A DNA stretch of 64,000 nucleotides from Phycisphaerales bacterium (GTDB lineage: Bacteria; Planctomycetota; Phycisphaerae; Phycisphaerales; UBA1924): contig CAJPFG010000007.1 of the NCBI GenBank assembly GCA_905339235.1, positions 62,001 to 126,000 on the forward strand. The letters run 5' to 3'. A model generated the notes under the pieces. That model was given only the letters and a program-made list of their open reading frames with translations. It ran no database searches and was not told the DNA's origin. Position numbers and translations under genes: made by a program. Below, piece after piece: positions 1-8,445 of this stretch (position 1 is its first letter; the number at the start of each line of letters is the position of its first letter).

Positions 1-748
1 TCACCCGCTCAAAGAGCACGAGGGCCCACGAGCACATGCCCGTGACCATCCGCACATCCTGCGAGAGGCACTGGCGCGCCATCGCCTCGATCTTGTCGGG
101 CCACCGGCTCATCAGCGCGATGTCGCGCCCGGGCAGATAGATCTCCGTGATCGGCCAGCGGATGAGCGGGGTCACGATGCCGGAGAGGTCGCCCGTGCGA
201 ACGCCCCCGGGCCCGGTGGAAAGATCGGTCGAGCCGCCCAGGAAGAGCGTCTTGCCGGTGAGCAGCCGTGGAAGGGACACGCCAAGGCGGCTCAGGTTCG
301 CGAAGATGTCCAGCGACGCCAGGAAGTTGGAGCGGAGCATCTCCTTCGAAACCGGGATGTACTTGTCGCCGGCGGTGGTGCCGCTGGTCTGGGCGAAGTC
401 CATGACCAGGCCCGGCCACAGCACGTCAGGTTCGGCGCCCTCGCGCATGCGCTGAATGTTGGCGCGAAAAGCGTACCAGTCGGCCACCGGCACGGCCTTG
501 CGGTACGCGCCGAGCAGATCCTCGTTCGGGAGGGAGCACAGCCGGGGGAAATCGTGGGCCTTGCCGAACACGGTCCCCTGCGCGGCATGCAGAAGCGTGC
601 GGAGTTGCGAGAGTTGGATGCCCGCGGCGTTGGTCTGCCAGTGCCGCCGATCGGAAAGCCGGCGGATACGGCCATCAAGATAGACGCGGAGCGCCGCGCC
701 CACCAGGGTCGTCCAGCGGAAGCCGGCGTGTGAGTTGGGGCCGTTCAT
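1..748 (-). CDS. GH3-family protein, C-terminus beyond the window edge
   Basis: The 249 visible codons resemble the N-terminal part of the GH3 (auxin-responsive GH3) family. These are adenylate-forming enzymes that join acyl groups to amino acids or other acceptors. The ATP-binding loop is seen as TSGTTAGDKYIPVS around residues 121-134, a good match to the family's SSGTS-type motif. The frame is open to base 1, so the C-terminal half is outside the window. The ATG at 748 lies 10 bases after the stop of the hydrolase gene, so the two are probably cotranscribed. The function of bacterial GH3 proteins is mostly unknown, and the substrate cannot be predicted here. Confidence 0.8.
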   Translation of the reverse strand, partial: MNGPNSHAGFRWTTLVGAALRVYLDGRIRRLSDRRHWQTNAAGIQLSQLRTLLHAAQGTVFGKAHDFPRLCSLPNEDLLGAYRKAVPVADWYAFRANIQRMREGAEPDVLWPGLVMDFAQTSGTTAGDKYIPVSKEMLRSNFLASLDIFANLSRLGVSLPRLLTGKTLFLGGSTDLSTGPGGVRTGDLSGIVTPLIRWPITEIYLPGRDIALMSRWPDKIEAMARQCLSQDVRMVTGMCSWALVLFERV

Positions 749-758
749 GCGAGGGCCG

Positions 759-1586
759 TCACGCTGCCGCGCCGAGATCGTCGAGGAACACGTTCATCGC
801 GTCCGCGAACGGCTCGGCCGCTTCGATCATCGGCGCGTGACCGCACTGGTCGAACCACACGAGTTTCGAGCGGCGGATCTTGGCGCGAAGTTCTTCCGCG
901 GCCTCCGGCGGCGTCACGACGTCCTGGCGCCCCCACATGATCAGCGTGGGGCAGGCGATGCGGTGAATCTCCTCGCCCAGGTGATTGCGGCGGGCCGTGC
1001 GCGAGAGCCGGACCATGGCGCGGGCGTGGGCGCGATCGGAAAGTTCGGCGTGCGCGCGATCGACATCCGCCGGGTTCATCTTCGACTTGTCGTAGAACAG
1101 TTCCCCGATCTTGCGCACCAGCCACTCGCGCGAGGGGCGCGTCTGGATGTCGCTGACCATGGTCTTTTCGATCAGCCCGCTGGCCCCCGCCAGCACCAGC
1201 CCCGACAGCAGGTCCGGCCGCTCCAGCGCGATGCGAAGCGCCACGTGCCCGCCGAAAGAGTTGCCCACGAGCACCGCCCGCTCGCGGACGTGCTGCTCCA
1301 GAAACCGAACCGTGAGCGCGGTCGCGCCGTCGATGGAGCAATCTTCGCCACGCAGGTTCAGCAGCGGGAGTTGAAGCATCACGCAGCGGCACCGGTGCAC
1401 GATGCGCTGGCCAACCTCTTCCCAGTGGTCGTTGAGCCCGACCAGGCCGTGGAGAAACACCGTCGGCCGCCCGCTCCCTACGTCCACAACATCCGCGGCG
1501 ACATCGGCGTCGGCCAGCCCGCGAAGCGTGACCGGAGTCCGCCGGGCTGCGAGCGCGACGGCCGGGCTGACGGGAACGGTGGTCAT
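759..1586 (-). CDS. alpha/beta hydrolase
   Basis: A 275-residue alpha/beta-hydrolase fold protein. The nucleophile elbow is GNSFGG with Ser110. The acid is Asp222 in WGRQD and the base is His250 in CGHAP, so the triad is complete and in the usual order. HGLVG near residue 46 is the oxyanion loop. I chose the ATG at 1586 over an upstream TTG at 1664, because TATCAT ends six bases before this ATG and no SD is present. It follows the Lol-type ABC genes and precedes the GH3-like gene. An esterase or acyl-transfer role for small lipophilic substrates is plausible, but the substrate is unknown. Confidence 0.85.
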   Translation of the reverse strand: MTTVPVSPAVALAARRTPVTLRGLADADVAADVVDVGSGRPTVFLHGLVGLNDHWEEVGQRIVHRCRCVMLQLPLLNLRGEDCSIDGATALTVRFLEQHVRERAVLVGNSFGGHVALRIALERPDLLSGLVLAGASGLIEKTMVSDIQTRPSREWLVRKIGELFYDKSKMNPADVDRAHAELSDRAHARAMVRLSRTARRNHLGEEIHRIACPTLIMWGRQDVVTPPEAAEELRAKIRRSKLVWFDQCGHAPMIEAAEPFADAMNVFLDDLGAAA

Positions 1587-1592
1587 ACGGCG

Positions 1593-1598
1593 ATGATA
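1593..1598 (-). promoter_or_regulatory. -10 element TATCAT, 6 bases before the hydrolase ATG
   Basis: TATCAT on the minus strand, then six bases, then ATG at 1586. A transcript from it would start at or next to the A of ATG. No convincing -35 is seen. Confidence 0.5.
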
Positions 1599-1656
1599 GT
1601 AAGGACTACGGATGGGCTGCCGCGCAAAGCGACAACACGAACGGGGTTTGGTTGGG

Positions 1657-2355
1657 TCATGCAACGCGGCCGTCGAGCAGGCGCACGACGCGATCAGCCC
1701 GGCGGGCGATCTCCGCGTCGTGCGTCACCACCACCAGGGTGAGTTTCCGCTCGCGCCGCAGGGCCAGGAGCGAGTCCATGATCTTGCCGCCGGTTTCGTG
1801 GTCGAGATTGCCGGTGGGCTCGTCCGCCAGCAGCAGCGGCGGGTCGTTCATCAGCGCACGTGCGATGGCCACCCGCTGGCGTTCGCCCCCCGAGAGTTCC
1901 TGAGGCCGATGCGTCAGGCGGTGCGACAGGCCGACTTTTTCGAGCAGTTCCTTCGCGCGGGAGTGCAGGTCGGCGCGCCGGCCCATGTACGCGAGTACGC
2001 CATGACGGATCATCGCACCCAGCAGCACGTTTCGCGTAACGGTGAACTCCGGCAGCAGGTGGTAAAACTGGAACACAAACCCGATGGCGTTGTTCCGGTA
2101 CCCATCCAACTCGCCCGACGCCATGGTGGTCACGTCGCGCCCCTGGAACTCGATGCGGCCGCGAGGCTCGGCGTCGGGCCGGTCCAGCCCGCCCATCAGA
2201 TGCAGCAACGTGGACTTCCCCGAGCCCGAGGCGCCCAGGATCGCGATGAACTCGCCCGGCTCGACGCTCAGCGACACGCCGTGCAGCACCGGCACGGGTA
2301 CTCGCCCGAGCCGGTAGGTCTTGTGGACGGAATGGATGGACAGCAGGGGCATCAT
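1657..2355 (-). CDS. LolD-type ABC transporter ATP-binding protein
   Basis: An ABC ATPase of about 232 residues with Walker A GASGSGKST, signature LSGGERQRVAIARAL and Walker B LLLADEPTGNLD. The run ADEPTGNLD is typical of the LolD/MacB/FtsE subgroup that powers lipoprotein release or export from the inner membrane. Its ATG overlaps the TGA of the permease gene upstream. Two ATG codons lie in tandem here, so the start is 2355 or 2352. This argues for translational coupling and a dedicated pair. A LolCDE-like role is an inference from subgroup and partner. Confidence 0.9.
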   Translation of the reverse strand: MMPLLSIHSVHKTYRLGRVPVPVLHGVSLSVEPGEFIAILGASGSGKSTLLHLMGGLDRPDAEPRGRIEFQGRDVTTMASGELDGYRNNAIGFVFQFYHLLPEFTVTRNVLLGAMIRHGVLAYMGRRADLHSRAKELLEKVGLSHRLTHRPQELSGGERQRVAIARALMNDPPLLLADEPTGNLDHETGGKIMDSLLALRRERKLTLVVVTHDAEIARRADRVVRLLDGRVA

Positions 2356-3920
2356 TCGTTCCGCAAGGCCGCGACCGGGTTCATCCATGCGGCCCGGAGC
2401 GCGGGAATGAATGCACCCAGCCCGCACGCAAGGATTCCGCACACAAACACGACGCCCGCGTCAAGCGGCTCGACGCGGTTGGGAATGACGGTGAAGTAGT
2501 AGACCTTGGGATCCCAGATCACCAGCCCCAACTGCTTGCCCAGCCAATCGTGGATCGGGTTGATGTTCGTGATGATCAGGTACGACCCGATGAGCCCGAC
2601 GGTGGAGCCCACAAGGCCGATGGCAAGCCCGTAGCACACCCACAACCACGCCACCCCGCCCCGCCCGGCGCCGAGGCTGCGGAGCACGCCGATGTCCTGG
2701 GTCTTCTCGCGGACCATCGCCCAGAAGATCGCCAGCACGAGCAGCACCGCGGTGAACGAGATGATCATGAACAGCACGAGCAGCAGCGTTCGCTCGGTCC
2801 GCACGGCGTTGATAAACGTCGCGTTCTGCTCTTCCCAGGTGACGAACTCGATGTCCGCCGCCGAGGGCACCTCGCCGTTGTGCCGCGCCGCGAAGCGGTC
2901 GTAGATCTCCTGCACCCGCTCGCGCAGGGCCCGGGCCCGGGCCGGGTCGCTCATGTCGCCCCTGCCCTTCACCAGCACGTTCGTCACCCGCGCGGGGTCT
3001 CTCACCGTGGCGGGCGGAGGCGCACCCGCGAACGATTCGCCGTGCGGCTGCGCGGAAGGCGCGGCCGGGGCATCGACCACCCGCAGCCCCTCCTTCATTT
3101 TCAGCATCTCCTGAAGCGAATCGATGTTCATCAGCACGATGGACTGATCAAACTCGTACACCCCGGACTGAAACTCGTTGGCCACCGGCAGGTTTCGGCT
3201 GTACGCCTCGTACGGCCGCCCCATGCTGTCGATGGGAAAGACCGTCACCACCACCGGCAGGTCCGGGTCGAGTGGCAGAAACGCGTCGATCCATTCGCTC
3301 TTGCCCGTCGATTGCCTCCGCTCAATCAGCAGCGGCTTGTAGTAGCCCTCGATGTACCGCCGGTTCAGCCCGGTGACGTGAATACCGGGAACGATCGCCG
3401 GCATCGCCGCCCCGGTGCGCGGATCCGGGCGCGTGAGAGACAGGCCGTTCTTGTAGATCTCGCTCCACGCGGCCTTGCCCAGGCCGTCGAGCCGCGGGTC
3501 CATGCGGGCCTTGTCCTTGGGCAGCGGCTCGTCCACCGGCTTCCACCACAGGGTGTCCGCGAACTGCGTGACTCGCGCGTACGACGCGCCCTCCACACCC
3601 CGGATCAGCACGCCCCGTGGCCGCGCGTCGGGCGGAGTGATCGAACCGAACGTCTCGATCATGGGGCACGCGGCCTCGACGAGCGGGTCCTTCTCCAGGT
3701 CCACGATCAGTTCGTCGTAGTACGCGAAACCAGCGCCCGGCCAGCCCACCGATACATCGCCCACCAGCGTGCGGCCGGTGTTGATCAGCATCCCCAGGAA
3801 CCCGGACATCACCGACCAGGTGACCAGCACCATGAGCGTGCAGAGCGCCACCCCCACCGCCGCGAGGAGCGGCATGACCTTGCTGAACAGGTACCTGTAG
3901 GTGAGGGCCAACTGATACAT
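2352..3920 (-). CDS. FtsX/LolC-type ABC transporter permease
   Basis: A 522-residue permease with the MacB/LolC layout: one transmembrane helix near residues 10-32, a long periplasmic domain (about 35-390), then three more helices to the C-terminus (near 395-420, 440-465 and 490-510). The last residues, PALRAAWMNPVAALRNE, are the usual LolC/FtsX tail. The start at 3920 is set by TAGACT ending seven bases upstream; there is no SD. Only one permease gene is present, so the transporter may be a homodimer rather than LolC plus LolE. Confidence 0.88.
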   Translation of the reverse strand: MYQLALTYRYLFSKVMPLLAAVGVALCTLMVLVTWSVMSGFLGMLINTGRTLVGDVSVGWPGAGFAYYDELIVDLEKDPLVEAACPMIETFGSITPPDARPRGVLIRGVEGASYARVTQFADTLWWKPVDEPLPKDKARMDPRLDGLGKAAWSEIYKNGLSLTRPDPRTGAAMPAIVPGIHVTGLNRRYIEGYYKPLLIERRQSTGKSEWIDAFLPLDPDLPVVVTVFPIDSMGRPYEAYSRNLPVANEFQSGVYEFDQSIVLMNIDSLQEMLKMKEGLRVVDAPAAPSAQPHGESFAGAPPPATVRDPARVTNVLVKGRGDMSDPARARALRERVQEIYDRFAARHNGEVPSAADIEFVTWEEQNATFINAVRTERTLLLVLFMIISFTAVLLVLAIFWAMVREKTQDIGVLRSLGAGRGGVAWLWVCYGLAIGLVGSTVGLIGSYLIITNINPIHDWLGKQLGLVIWDPKVYYFTVIPNRVEPLDAGVVFVCGILACGLGAFIPALRAAWMNPVAALRNE

Positions 3921-3927
3921 GGGCGGG

Positions 3928-3933
3928 AGTCTA
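3928..3933 (-). promoter_or_regulatory. -10 element TAGACT, 7 bases before the permease ATG
   Basis: TAGACT on the minus strand ends seven bases before the ATG at 3920. It is the likely promoter of the permease-ATPase-hydrolase-GH3 unit, giving a leaderless transcript. Confidence 0.5.
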
Positions 3934-4021
3934 CGACGGGGAAGCGGGGCGGAGGGATCGCAGGATGAGACACCGCAGGCTGGGCCGGGGTTCACCCGCG
4001 TGAGCGCTCCGCCGCGATTTC

Positions 4022-4957
4022 TTACTGCATGGGCGCAACGTCCGCGTCGCGCTGCACCTGCACGAGGACAGGCAGCACGAAGTTGCGCCCGTCGAAGGTG
4101 TACACCCGTCCGCTCAGAAGGAACGGCGTGTTCTCGCCTCGCCACGACGCGACCGATTCCAGCCGTTCGAGGGCGCGGCACGGCAGCAGGACCATGGGCG
4201 GGTCGGCCGGGCTGTTGGGGTCGTTGTCGAAGGTCGCGGCGAACTGACCCCCCGCCCCCGGCAGGCGCAGCAGCCGCGCCCGTCGCGACACCAGCACCGC
4301 GCCCTCGCCCGTGAGCACGTCCTTTCGCGCCGCCTGCGGCTGCGCCTGGGATTCTCCAACCGGCGCATCGGCCACGGCGCGTGCGCCGCTTTCTTCCAGC
4401 GACTTCATCAGGTCCTGCACGCTGGGATCAGTGCTGGGTGGGGCCGCGGCGGGCTGCTCCGCGGCGGGAGCCGCGACCTCCCGAGTGAACGACGACGGCA
4501 GCAGGTAGTGCCTGCTCCGATACACAAACACCTGCCCGCCCACCGAGATCGTGCCGTCGAGGGATGACCCGGTGAGTTGGGTGAGCGTTTCGCAGGGAAG
4601 CAGGATAAACGGCGGGTCGGCCGGGCCCGTTTCCGGGCGCGACGGCACAAACACCACGTCCCCCGACGGCGCCTTCAGGAGCGTCCCGGCACGCGGCGTC
4701 ATGAACGACCCCTCCGGATACGTGCGCCCGCCCGAAGTGGACAGGTTCACGCCCGGCGGGGGGACGCCCGGAATCGGGGACTGCGCGGCCGCGCGAGAGG
4801 CCGGCAACACCGGATCCGTGTTGAGCCGCTTCTTCTGTTGCTCCAGCAATCGCTCATCTACGGAGGGGCTGGTCAGCGCCGGGTCGCGGGATGGCTGCGG
4901 AGGATCGGCGGCCTGACCGGCCGCGAGCATCGCCGCGATGAAAAAGACCACGTCCAT
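4022..4957 (-). CDS. secreted protein with two internal repeats, function unknown
   Basis: I do not recognise a family. The 311-residue product starts with a short hydrophobic signal (VVFFIAAMLAAG) and a Pro/Ser-rich linker. It then has two copies of one domain of about 90 residues. Each copy begins with a basic segment, passes through DPPFILLPC or DPPMVLLPC, and ends in VFVYRSRHYLLP or VYTFDGRNFVLP. The copies are joined by a Pro/Ala-rich linker. The conserved Cys in LPC and the beta-rich pattern suggest a small extracytoplasmic module used twice. The start at 4957 has GGAG eight bases upstream. Confidence 0.7.
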   Translation of the reverse strand: MDVVFFIAAMLAAGQAADPPQPSRDPALTSPSVDERLLEQQKKRLNTDPVLPASRAAAQSPIPGVPPPGVNLSTSGGRTYPEGSFMTPRAGTLLKAPSGDVVFVPSRPETGPADPPFILLPCETLTQLTGSSLDGTISVGGQVFVYRSRHYLLPSSFTREVAAPAAEQPAAAPPSTDPSVQDLMKSLEESGARAVADAPVGESQAQPQAARKDVLTGEGAVLVSRRARLLRLPGAGGQFAATFDNDPNSPADPPMVLLPCRALERLESVASWRGENTPFLLSGRVYTFDGRNFVLPVLVQVQRDADVAPMQ

Positions 4958-5279
4958 GCACTCGCTCCGCAAAGGGCCGCCGGTGAAGATCGGCTCGATG
5001 GTAGTAGCCGGGTGAGCGCCACCCGGCTGGAAGCAACCGGCGCGCCGCCGGGCCGTTTGTCGGCACGCGGCCCGCCACTCACTCCAAACCGACACAGACC
5101 CGCCTATCGTCTGGGTTCCAAGGGAACGGACGCTCCCCTGGGCGGCTTTCCGGACGTCGATTCGGGCCTGATCGATTCTGCGGCCTGTTTCAAGGGCAGA
5201 ACGAGAAGGTTCGGCGGCTGACGCGAGGTCGATGGGTCGATAGTCAGGGAAGTTTGTTCGGTTCACGGGAGGGGGTGCA
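4958..5279. other. divergent promoter region without a clear gene
   Basis: This holds the leader of the secreted protein (minus; TACCAT-type -10 near 4998-5003) and the upstream region of the kinase unit (plus). No conserved frame or RNA is seen. Confidence 0.4.
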
Positions 5280-5348
5280 ATGGGTCGTTCAGGCCCGGCG
5301 TGGTCCCTCCCGCTTCAGTCTGCGAGGGAATTTAGGCGAAATGCCTGA
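5280..5348 (+). CDS. candidate 22-residue leader peptide overlapping the kinase start
   Basis: ATG at 5280 is preceded by a very strong SD run (GGGAGGGGG, 5267-5275) four bases away. The frame codes for 22 residues and ends in TGA at 5346-5348, eight bases past the first base of the kinase ATG at 5341. The kinase itself has only a weak SD. The arrangement fits translational coupling or an attenuating leader peptide. No homology is claimed; the case rests on the SD and the overlap. Confidence 0.4.
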   Translation: MGRSGPAWSLPLQSAREFRRNA

Positions 5349-6369
5349 CGAAATGGTCCATTTCAAGGCCAATGACCTCGTCGAAGGTCTGCGCATTGAT
5401 CGCGAACTTGGTCAGGGCGCCGCCTCTGTGGTCTACCTCGCCCACGATCCCAAGTCCCGCCAGGTCTACGCCCTCAAGCACGTGCATCGCGGCAGTTCCA
5501 AGGACGATCGATTCCTGCGACAGGCGATGTACGAATACAAAGTCGCCAGCCGCCTGGACCACCCCAACATCCGGCGCATCCACCGCCTCGACAAGAAGGC
5601 GCGAATGTTCGTCCACCTCACGGACGTTTTCCTGGTCATGGAGATGCTCGATGGAGTCTCCATGGACCGCAAACTTCCCAAGACCTTCGACGACGCCATC
5701 ACGATCTTCCTGCAGACAGCCGACGCCCTCAAGCACATGCACAGCCGCGGCTTCGTTCACGCGGACATGAAGCCCAACAACATCATGGTGGTCACGGGAG
5801 TCGCGGGGCCGATCTCCAAGATCATCGACCTGGGCCAGTCCTGCGAGATCGGCACGGTCAAGCAACGGATCCAGGGCACCCCCGACTACATCGCCCCCGA
5901 GCAGGTCCACCGGCGCGCCATCACAGAGCGCACGGACGTGTACAACCTCGGCGCGACCATGTACTACGTCCTGACCGGCAAAACCGTGCCCAGCGCGCTC
6001 TCGACGCGCCCCGACGCCCTGGTGAACCGCCTCGACGACGAACTGATCCCCAAGGCCCCGCCGGCCGTGGGGCTCAACCCCCGGATTCCGCCGAAACTCA
6101 ACGAGTTGATCATGCACTGCATCGAGATCAACCCCGAGGATCGGCCCATGAACATGACGTTCGTGATCGAGAGCCTGCAGTTCATCCTCGGGCAGGTTCG
6201 ATACCGCAACGAGCAGTCGGGTTCGGGGTCGAGCCAGAAACCCAACAACGCCTCGGCCGCGGGATTCATCTACAACGACGGCTCGGGCGGCGGCGTGAAA
6301 GTGCCGGACTCCAGAGCGGGCAACGGCCACAATGGTGGTCAGGCCGGGAACGGGACCCCGGGCATCTAG
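5341..6369 (+). CDS. soluble Ser/Thr protein kinase (Hanks type)
   Basis: A 342-residue protein kinase with Gly loop LGQGAASVVYL (residues 23-33), Lys46 in ALKHV, catalytic loop HADMKPNN with Asp142, a DLG triplet (163-165) in place of DFG, and activation-segment end GTPDYIAPEQ (179-188). The catalytic residues are present, so it should be active. HAD replaces HRD, so it may not need activation-loop phosphorylation. There is no transmembrane segment, unlike many bacterial PknB-type kinases, and the last 50 residues are Gly/Ser/Asn-rich. The gene is 34 bases from a metallophosphoesterase, a possible opposing pair. Confidence 0.92.
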   Translation: MPDEMVHFKANDLVEGLRIDRELGQGAASVVYLAHDPKSRQVYALKHVHRGSSKDDRFLRQAMYEYKVASRLDHPNIRRIHRLDKKARMFVHLTDVFLVMEMLDGVSMDRKLPKTFDDAITIFLQTADALKHMHSRGFVHADMKPNNIMVVTGVAGPISKIIDLGQSCEIGTVKQRIQGTPDYIAPEQVHRRAITERTDVYNLGATMYYVLTGKTVPSALSTRPDALVNRLDDELIPKAPPAVGLNPRIPPKLNELIMHCIEINPEDRPMNMTFVIESLQFILGQVRYRNEQSGSGSSQKPNNASAAGFIYNDGSGGGVKVPDSRAGNGHNGGQAGNGTPGI

Positions 6370-6403
6370 CGCCGGTTGACCCGGTGTCGGAGGTCGGTGC
6401 TCA

Positions 6404-7297
6404 ATGGCGAATACGCCGCTGAACTTCACCGACCCGGACGTGATCGAATCCACCCTGCGATCCGGGGCGAAGGCGAACCGCGAAGCCCTCTGCCGGCGTG
6501 GCTCCATCGACTACATCGAGGCGCCCGGTCGCCTGCTTGCCACCGGCGACCTGCACGACAACCCGATCCACCTCGATCGCCTCATCAAGGCCGCGGGGCT
6601 CGACGAACGCTCCGAGCAGCACACCCCCGCACACCTCACCCTGCACGAGATCATCCACGGCGAGCGGCTCATCAATGGGATGGATTTCTCGTACCGCGTG
6701 ATGACCCGCGTCGCCGAGTTGAAGGCTCGCTTCCCAAACTTTGTGCACGTGCTTCTCGGCAACCACGAACTCGCCCAGATGCAAAAGTCCGGCATCGTCA
6801 AGGACGGCGTCCGCAGCGTCGAGGCGTTCTCGGAGGGCCTCGAATACATCTTCGGCGACCACGCCCCGCGGGTCGGCGCCGCCGTCGACGACTTCATCCT
6901 CTCCATGCCCCTCGCCCTCAAGGTCCACACCGCCCGGGGCGACATTCTCTGCTCGCACAGCCTGCCCCCCGCGGCCGTCATGAACAAGTTCGACACCACC
7001 GTCCTCTCGCGCGACCTCACCGACGACGATTACGCCCCGCGCCAGGGCGCCGCCCACCTCATGGTCTGGGGCCGCGGCTACGACGCCGAGGGCCTCGAAG
7101 ACCTCGTCGAACGCTGGGGCGTCTACCTCTTCATCGTCGGCCACGAAAAAGCCACCGAGGGCGTCGCCTTCGTGCCGCCCAACGCCGTCATCCTCAACAG
7201 CGACCACGAACGCGGCGTCTACCTCCCCATCGACCTCGACAACCCGCCCCGCCCCGAAGACACGCCCAAAATGGTGCGGTCGCTGGCACACGCCTGA
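6404..7297 (+). CDS. metallophosphoesterase (PPP-like)
   Basis: A 297-residue calcineurin-type phosphoesterase. The metal-site blocks occur in order: GDLHDNP (48-54), LGNHE (about 118-122), SHSLPP and VGHEKA. The order and spacing suit PPP-family protein phosphatases as well as diadenosine-tetraphosphatase-like enzymes. An SD (GGAGG) lies ten bases before the ATG. It sits directly behind a protein kinase gene with which it is probably cotranscribed, so dephosphorylating that kinase's targets is an attractive but unproven role. Confidence 0.85.
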   Translation: MANTPLNFTDPDVIESTLRSGAKANREALCRRGSIDYIEAPGRLLATGDLHDNPIHLDRLIKAAGLDERSEQHTPAHLTLHEIIHGERLINGMDFSYRVMTRVAELKARFPNFVHVLLGNHELAQMQKSGIVKDGVRSVEAFSEGLEYIFGDHAPRVGAAVDDFILSMPLALKVHTARGDILCSHSLPPAAVMNKFDTTVLSRDLTDDDYAPRQGAAHLMVWGRGYDAEGLEDLVERWGVYLFIVGHEKATEGVAFVPPNAVILNSDHERGVYLPIDLDNPPRPEDTPKMVRSLAHA

Positions 7298-7318
7298 ACC
7301 CGGACGACACGTTGCCGG

Positions 7319-7324
7319 TACGCT
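7319..7324 (+). promoter_or_regulatory. -10 element TACGCT, 6 bases before a GTG start
   Basis: TACGCT ends six bases before the GTG at 7331, with no SD between. It implies a leaderless transcript separate from the kinase unit. Confidence 0.5.
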
Positions 7325-7330
7325 CATGGT

Positions 7331-8176
7331 GTGAGCGACGAGCCCCCACCACTCCCGCGGCCTTCCACCGCTCCGCCGCCACCCGACCTCGAGTGCCCGC
7401 GCTGCGGCTACGACCTGCAGGGACAGGCCCACGGCCCGGCCGGCCCGCACGCCCAACACACCGGCATCTGCTCGGAATGCGGTCTGGCGTTTCGCTGGGA
7501 TGAAGTCTCCGACCTCGCCCGCCGCAGACGCCTCGACATCTTCGAACACGCCGGCGGACGTCTCGTCAAGAACTTCTGGATCACCTACCGCAAGACCTTC
7601 GCCCCCTGGCGCTTCTGGCGCTGGATGCGGATGGAACACCAAGTCGCGCTCGACCGGCTCCTCATCTTCGCCGCAATCGCGCCCTTTGTCTCTCTGGTCA
7701 TGGCGGGCGCACTCGTTCTGGCGATTCGAATCTCGCACGATTTGGCCATGCGGTACGGATTCAGCGTCTCCATCAATGTCTTCCGGCCTGAAAACTACTG
7801 GTCTGAGGGTCTTGTGCTTCCGGCGCAGGCCCTCCTTCTGCTCAGCACGGTGTTTCTGCCATTCTCGTTCGCCCTCCTCCCGCAGTCTCTGCGAAAGGCG
7901 CGCGTTCGACCACGCCATTTCGCCCGAAGCGCCGCGTATTCCGTCGGGGTGCCCATCGTTCTCGCCATCCTCCCGACCGCCGCGCTCGAATTGCACAACA
8001 TGGCGGACTTCGCGTGGCACCTCCAAGGAAGCCGGCTCCTCGCTCACTGGTCCTTTGAATGGAGCGCGACCCTGAGCCTGCTCTGGCAGTTTGTCTGGTG
8101 GGGAACCTTCGCTCGGTCGTACTGCCGCCTCGACCACCCCCTCTGGGGCGGAGCGGTTGCGGAGAGGGCGGTGTGA
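7331..8176 (+). CDS. zinc-ribbon membrane protein, paralogue 1
   Basis: A 281-residue member of a family seen four times in this window. After a Pro-rich start comes a zinc ribbon: [10 protein letters not shown], about 20 residues, then CSECG. Next is a juxtamembrane stretch with the shared pattern FW..MR.E (here RFWRWMRMEHQ), and four hydrophobic segments (about 110-133, 160-185, 205-225 and 245-260). The ribbon should face the cytoplasm. Molecular function is unknown; regulation of or docking on a membrane complex is possible. The GTG start is set by the TACGCT six bases upstream. Confidence 0.8.
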   Translation: MSDEPPPLPRPSTAPPPPDLECPRCGYDLQGQAHGPAGPHAQHTGICSECGLAFRWDEVSDLARRRRLDIFEHAGGRLVKNFWITYRKTFAPWRFWRWMRMEHQVALDRLLIFAAIAPFVSLVMAGALVLAIRISHDLAMRYGFSVSINVFRPENYWSEGLVLPAQALLLLSTVFLPFSFALLPQSLRKARVRPRHFARSAAYSVGVPIVLAILPTAALELHNMADFAWHLQGSRLLAHWSFEWSATLSLLWQFVWWGTFARSYCRLDHPLWGGAVAERAV

Positions 8177-8445
8177 CGTGCCTGAGATTCGTGTGCTGGG
8201 TTGTCAGATCGGTGGGCGGGAGAGGACATCGGCGAGCAGGCCGGTGGGGAGGATGAGGAGCATGGCGATGAGCCAGGAGACCAGCACCATGGCCGCGGCG
8301 ACGTACCACCGACAGGATGTCGCTACGGGTGGAGCGACGCGGCGCGTCGCGCAACCCGTGGAAGCGTGCCCCCTTCTTCCATCCAGCGCCGGATGGGCGA
8401 AATCGCTCTACCCCATCGGCCGGCGCTTGAGTCTGACTCCCCGGA
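8177..8445. other. intergenic gap between convergent genes
   Basis: Contains the palindromic element at 8325-8359 and, on the minus strand at 8204-8290, a short hydrophobic frame of 28 codons ending in TGA. That frame lacks an SD or -10 signal and may be the end of a decayed membrane-protein gene. Confidence 0.3.
8325..8359. repeat. REP-like imperfect palindrome
   Basis: Two 16-base arms (8325-8340 and 8344-8359) match at 14 positions around a three-base loop. The core GCGACGC/GCGTCGC is perfect. It lies between convergent genes, as REP-type elements often do, and could act as a two-way terminator. Confidence 0.55.

Noticed and set aside
8204..8290. 28-codon hydrophobic frame on the minus strand
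   Set aside because: It could be a small membrane peptide or a gene remnant, but it has no SD or -10 box and no recognisable relative. Mentioned only within the intergenic entry.
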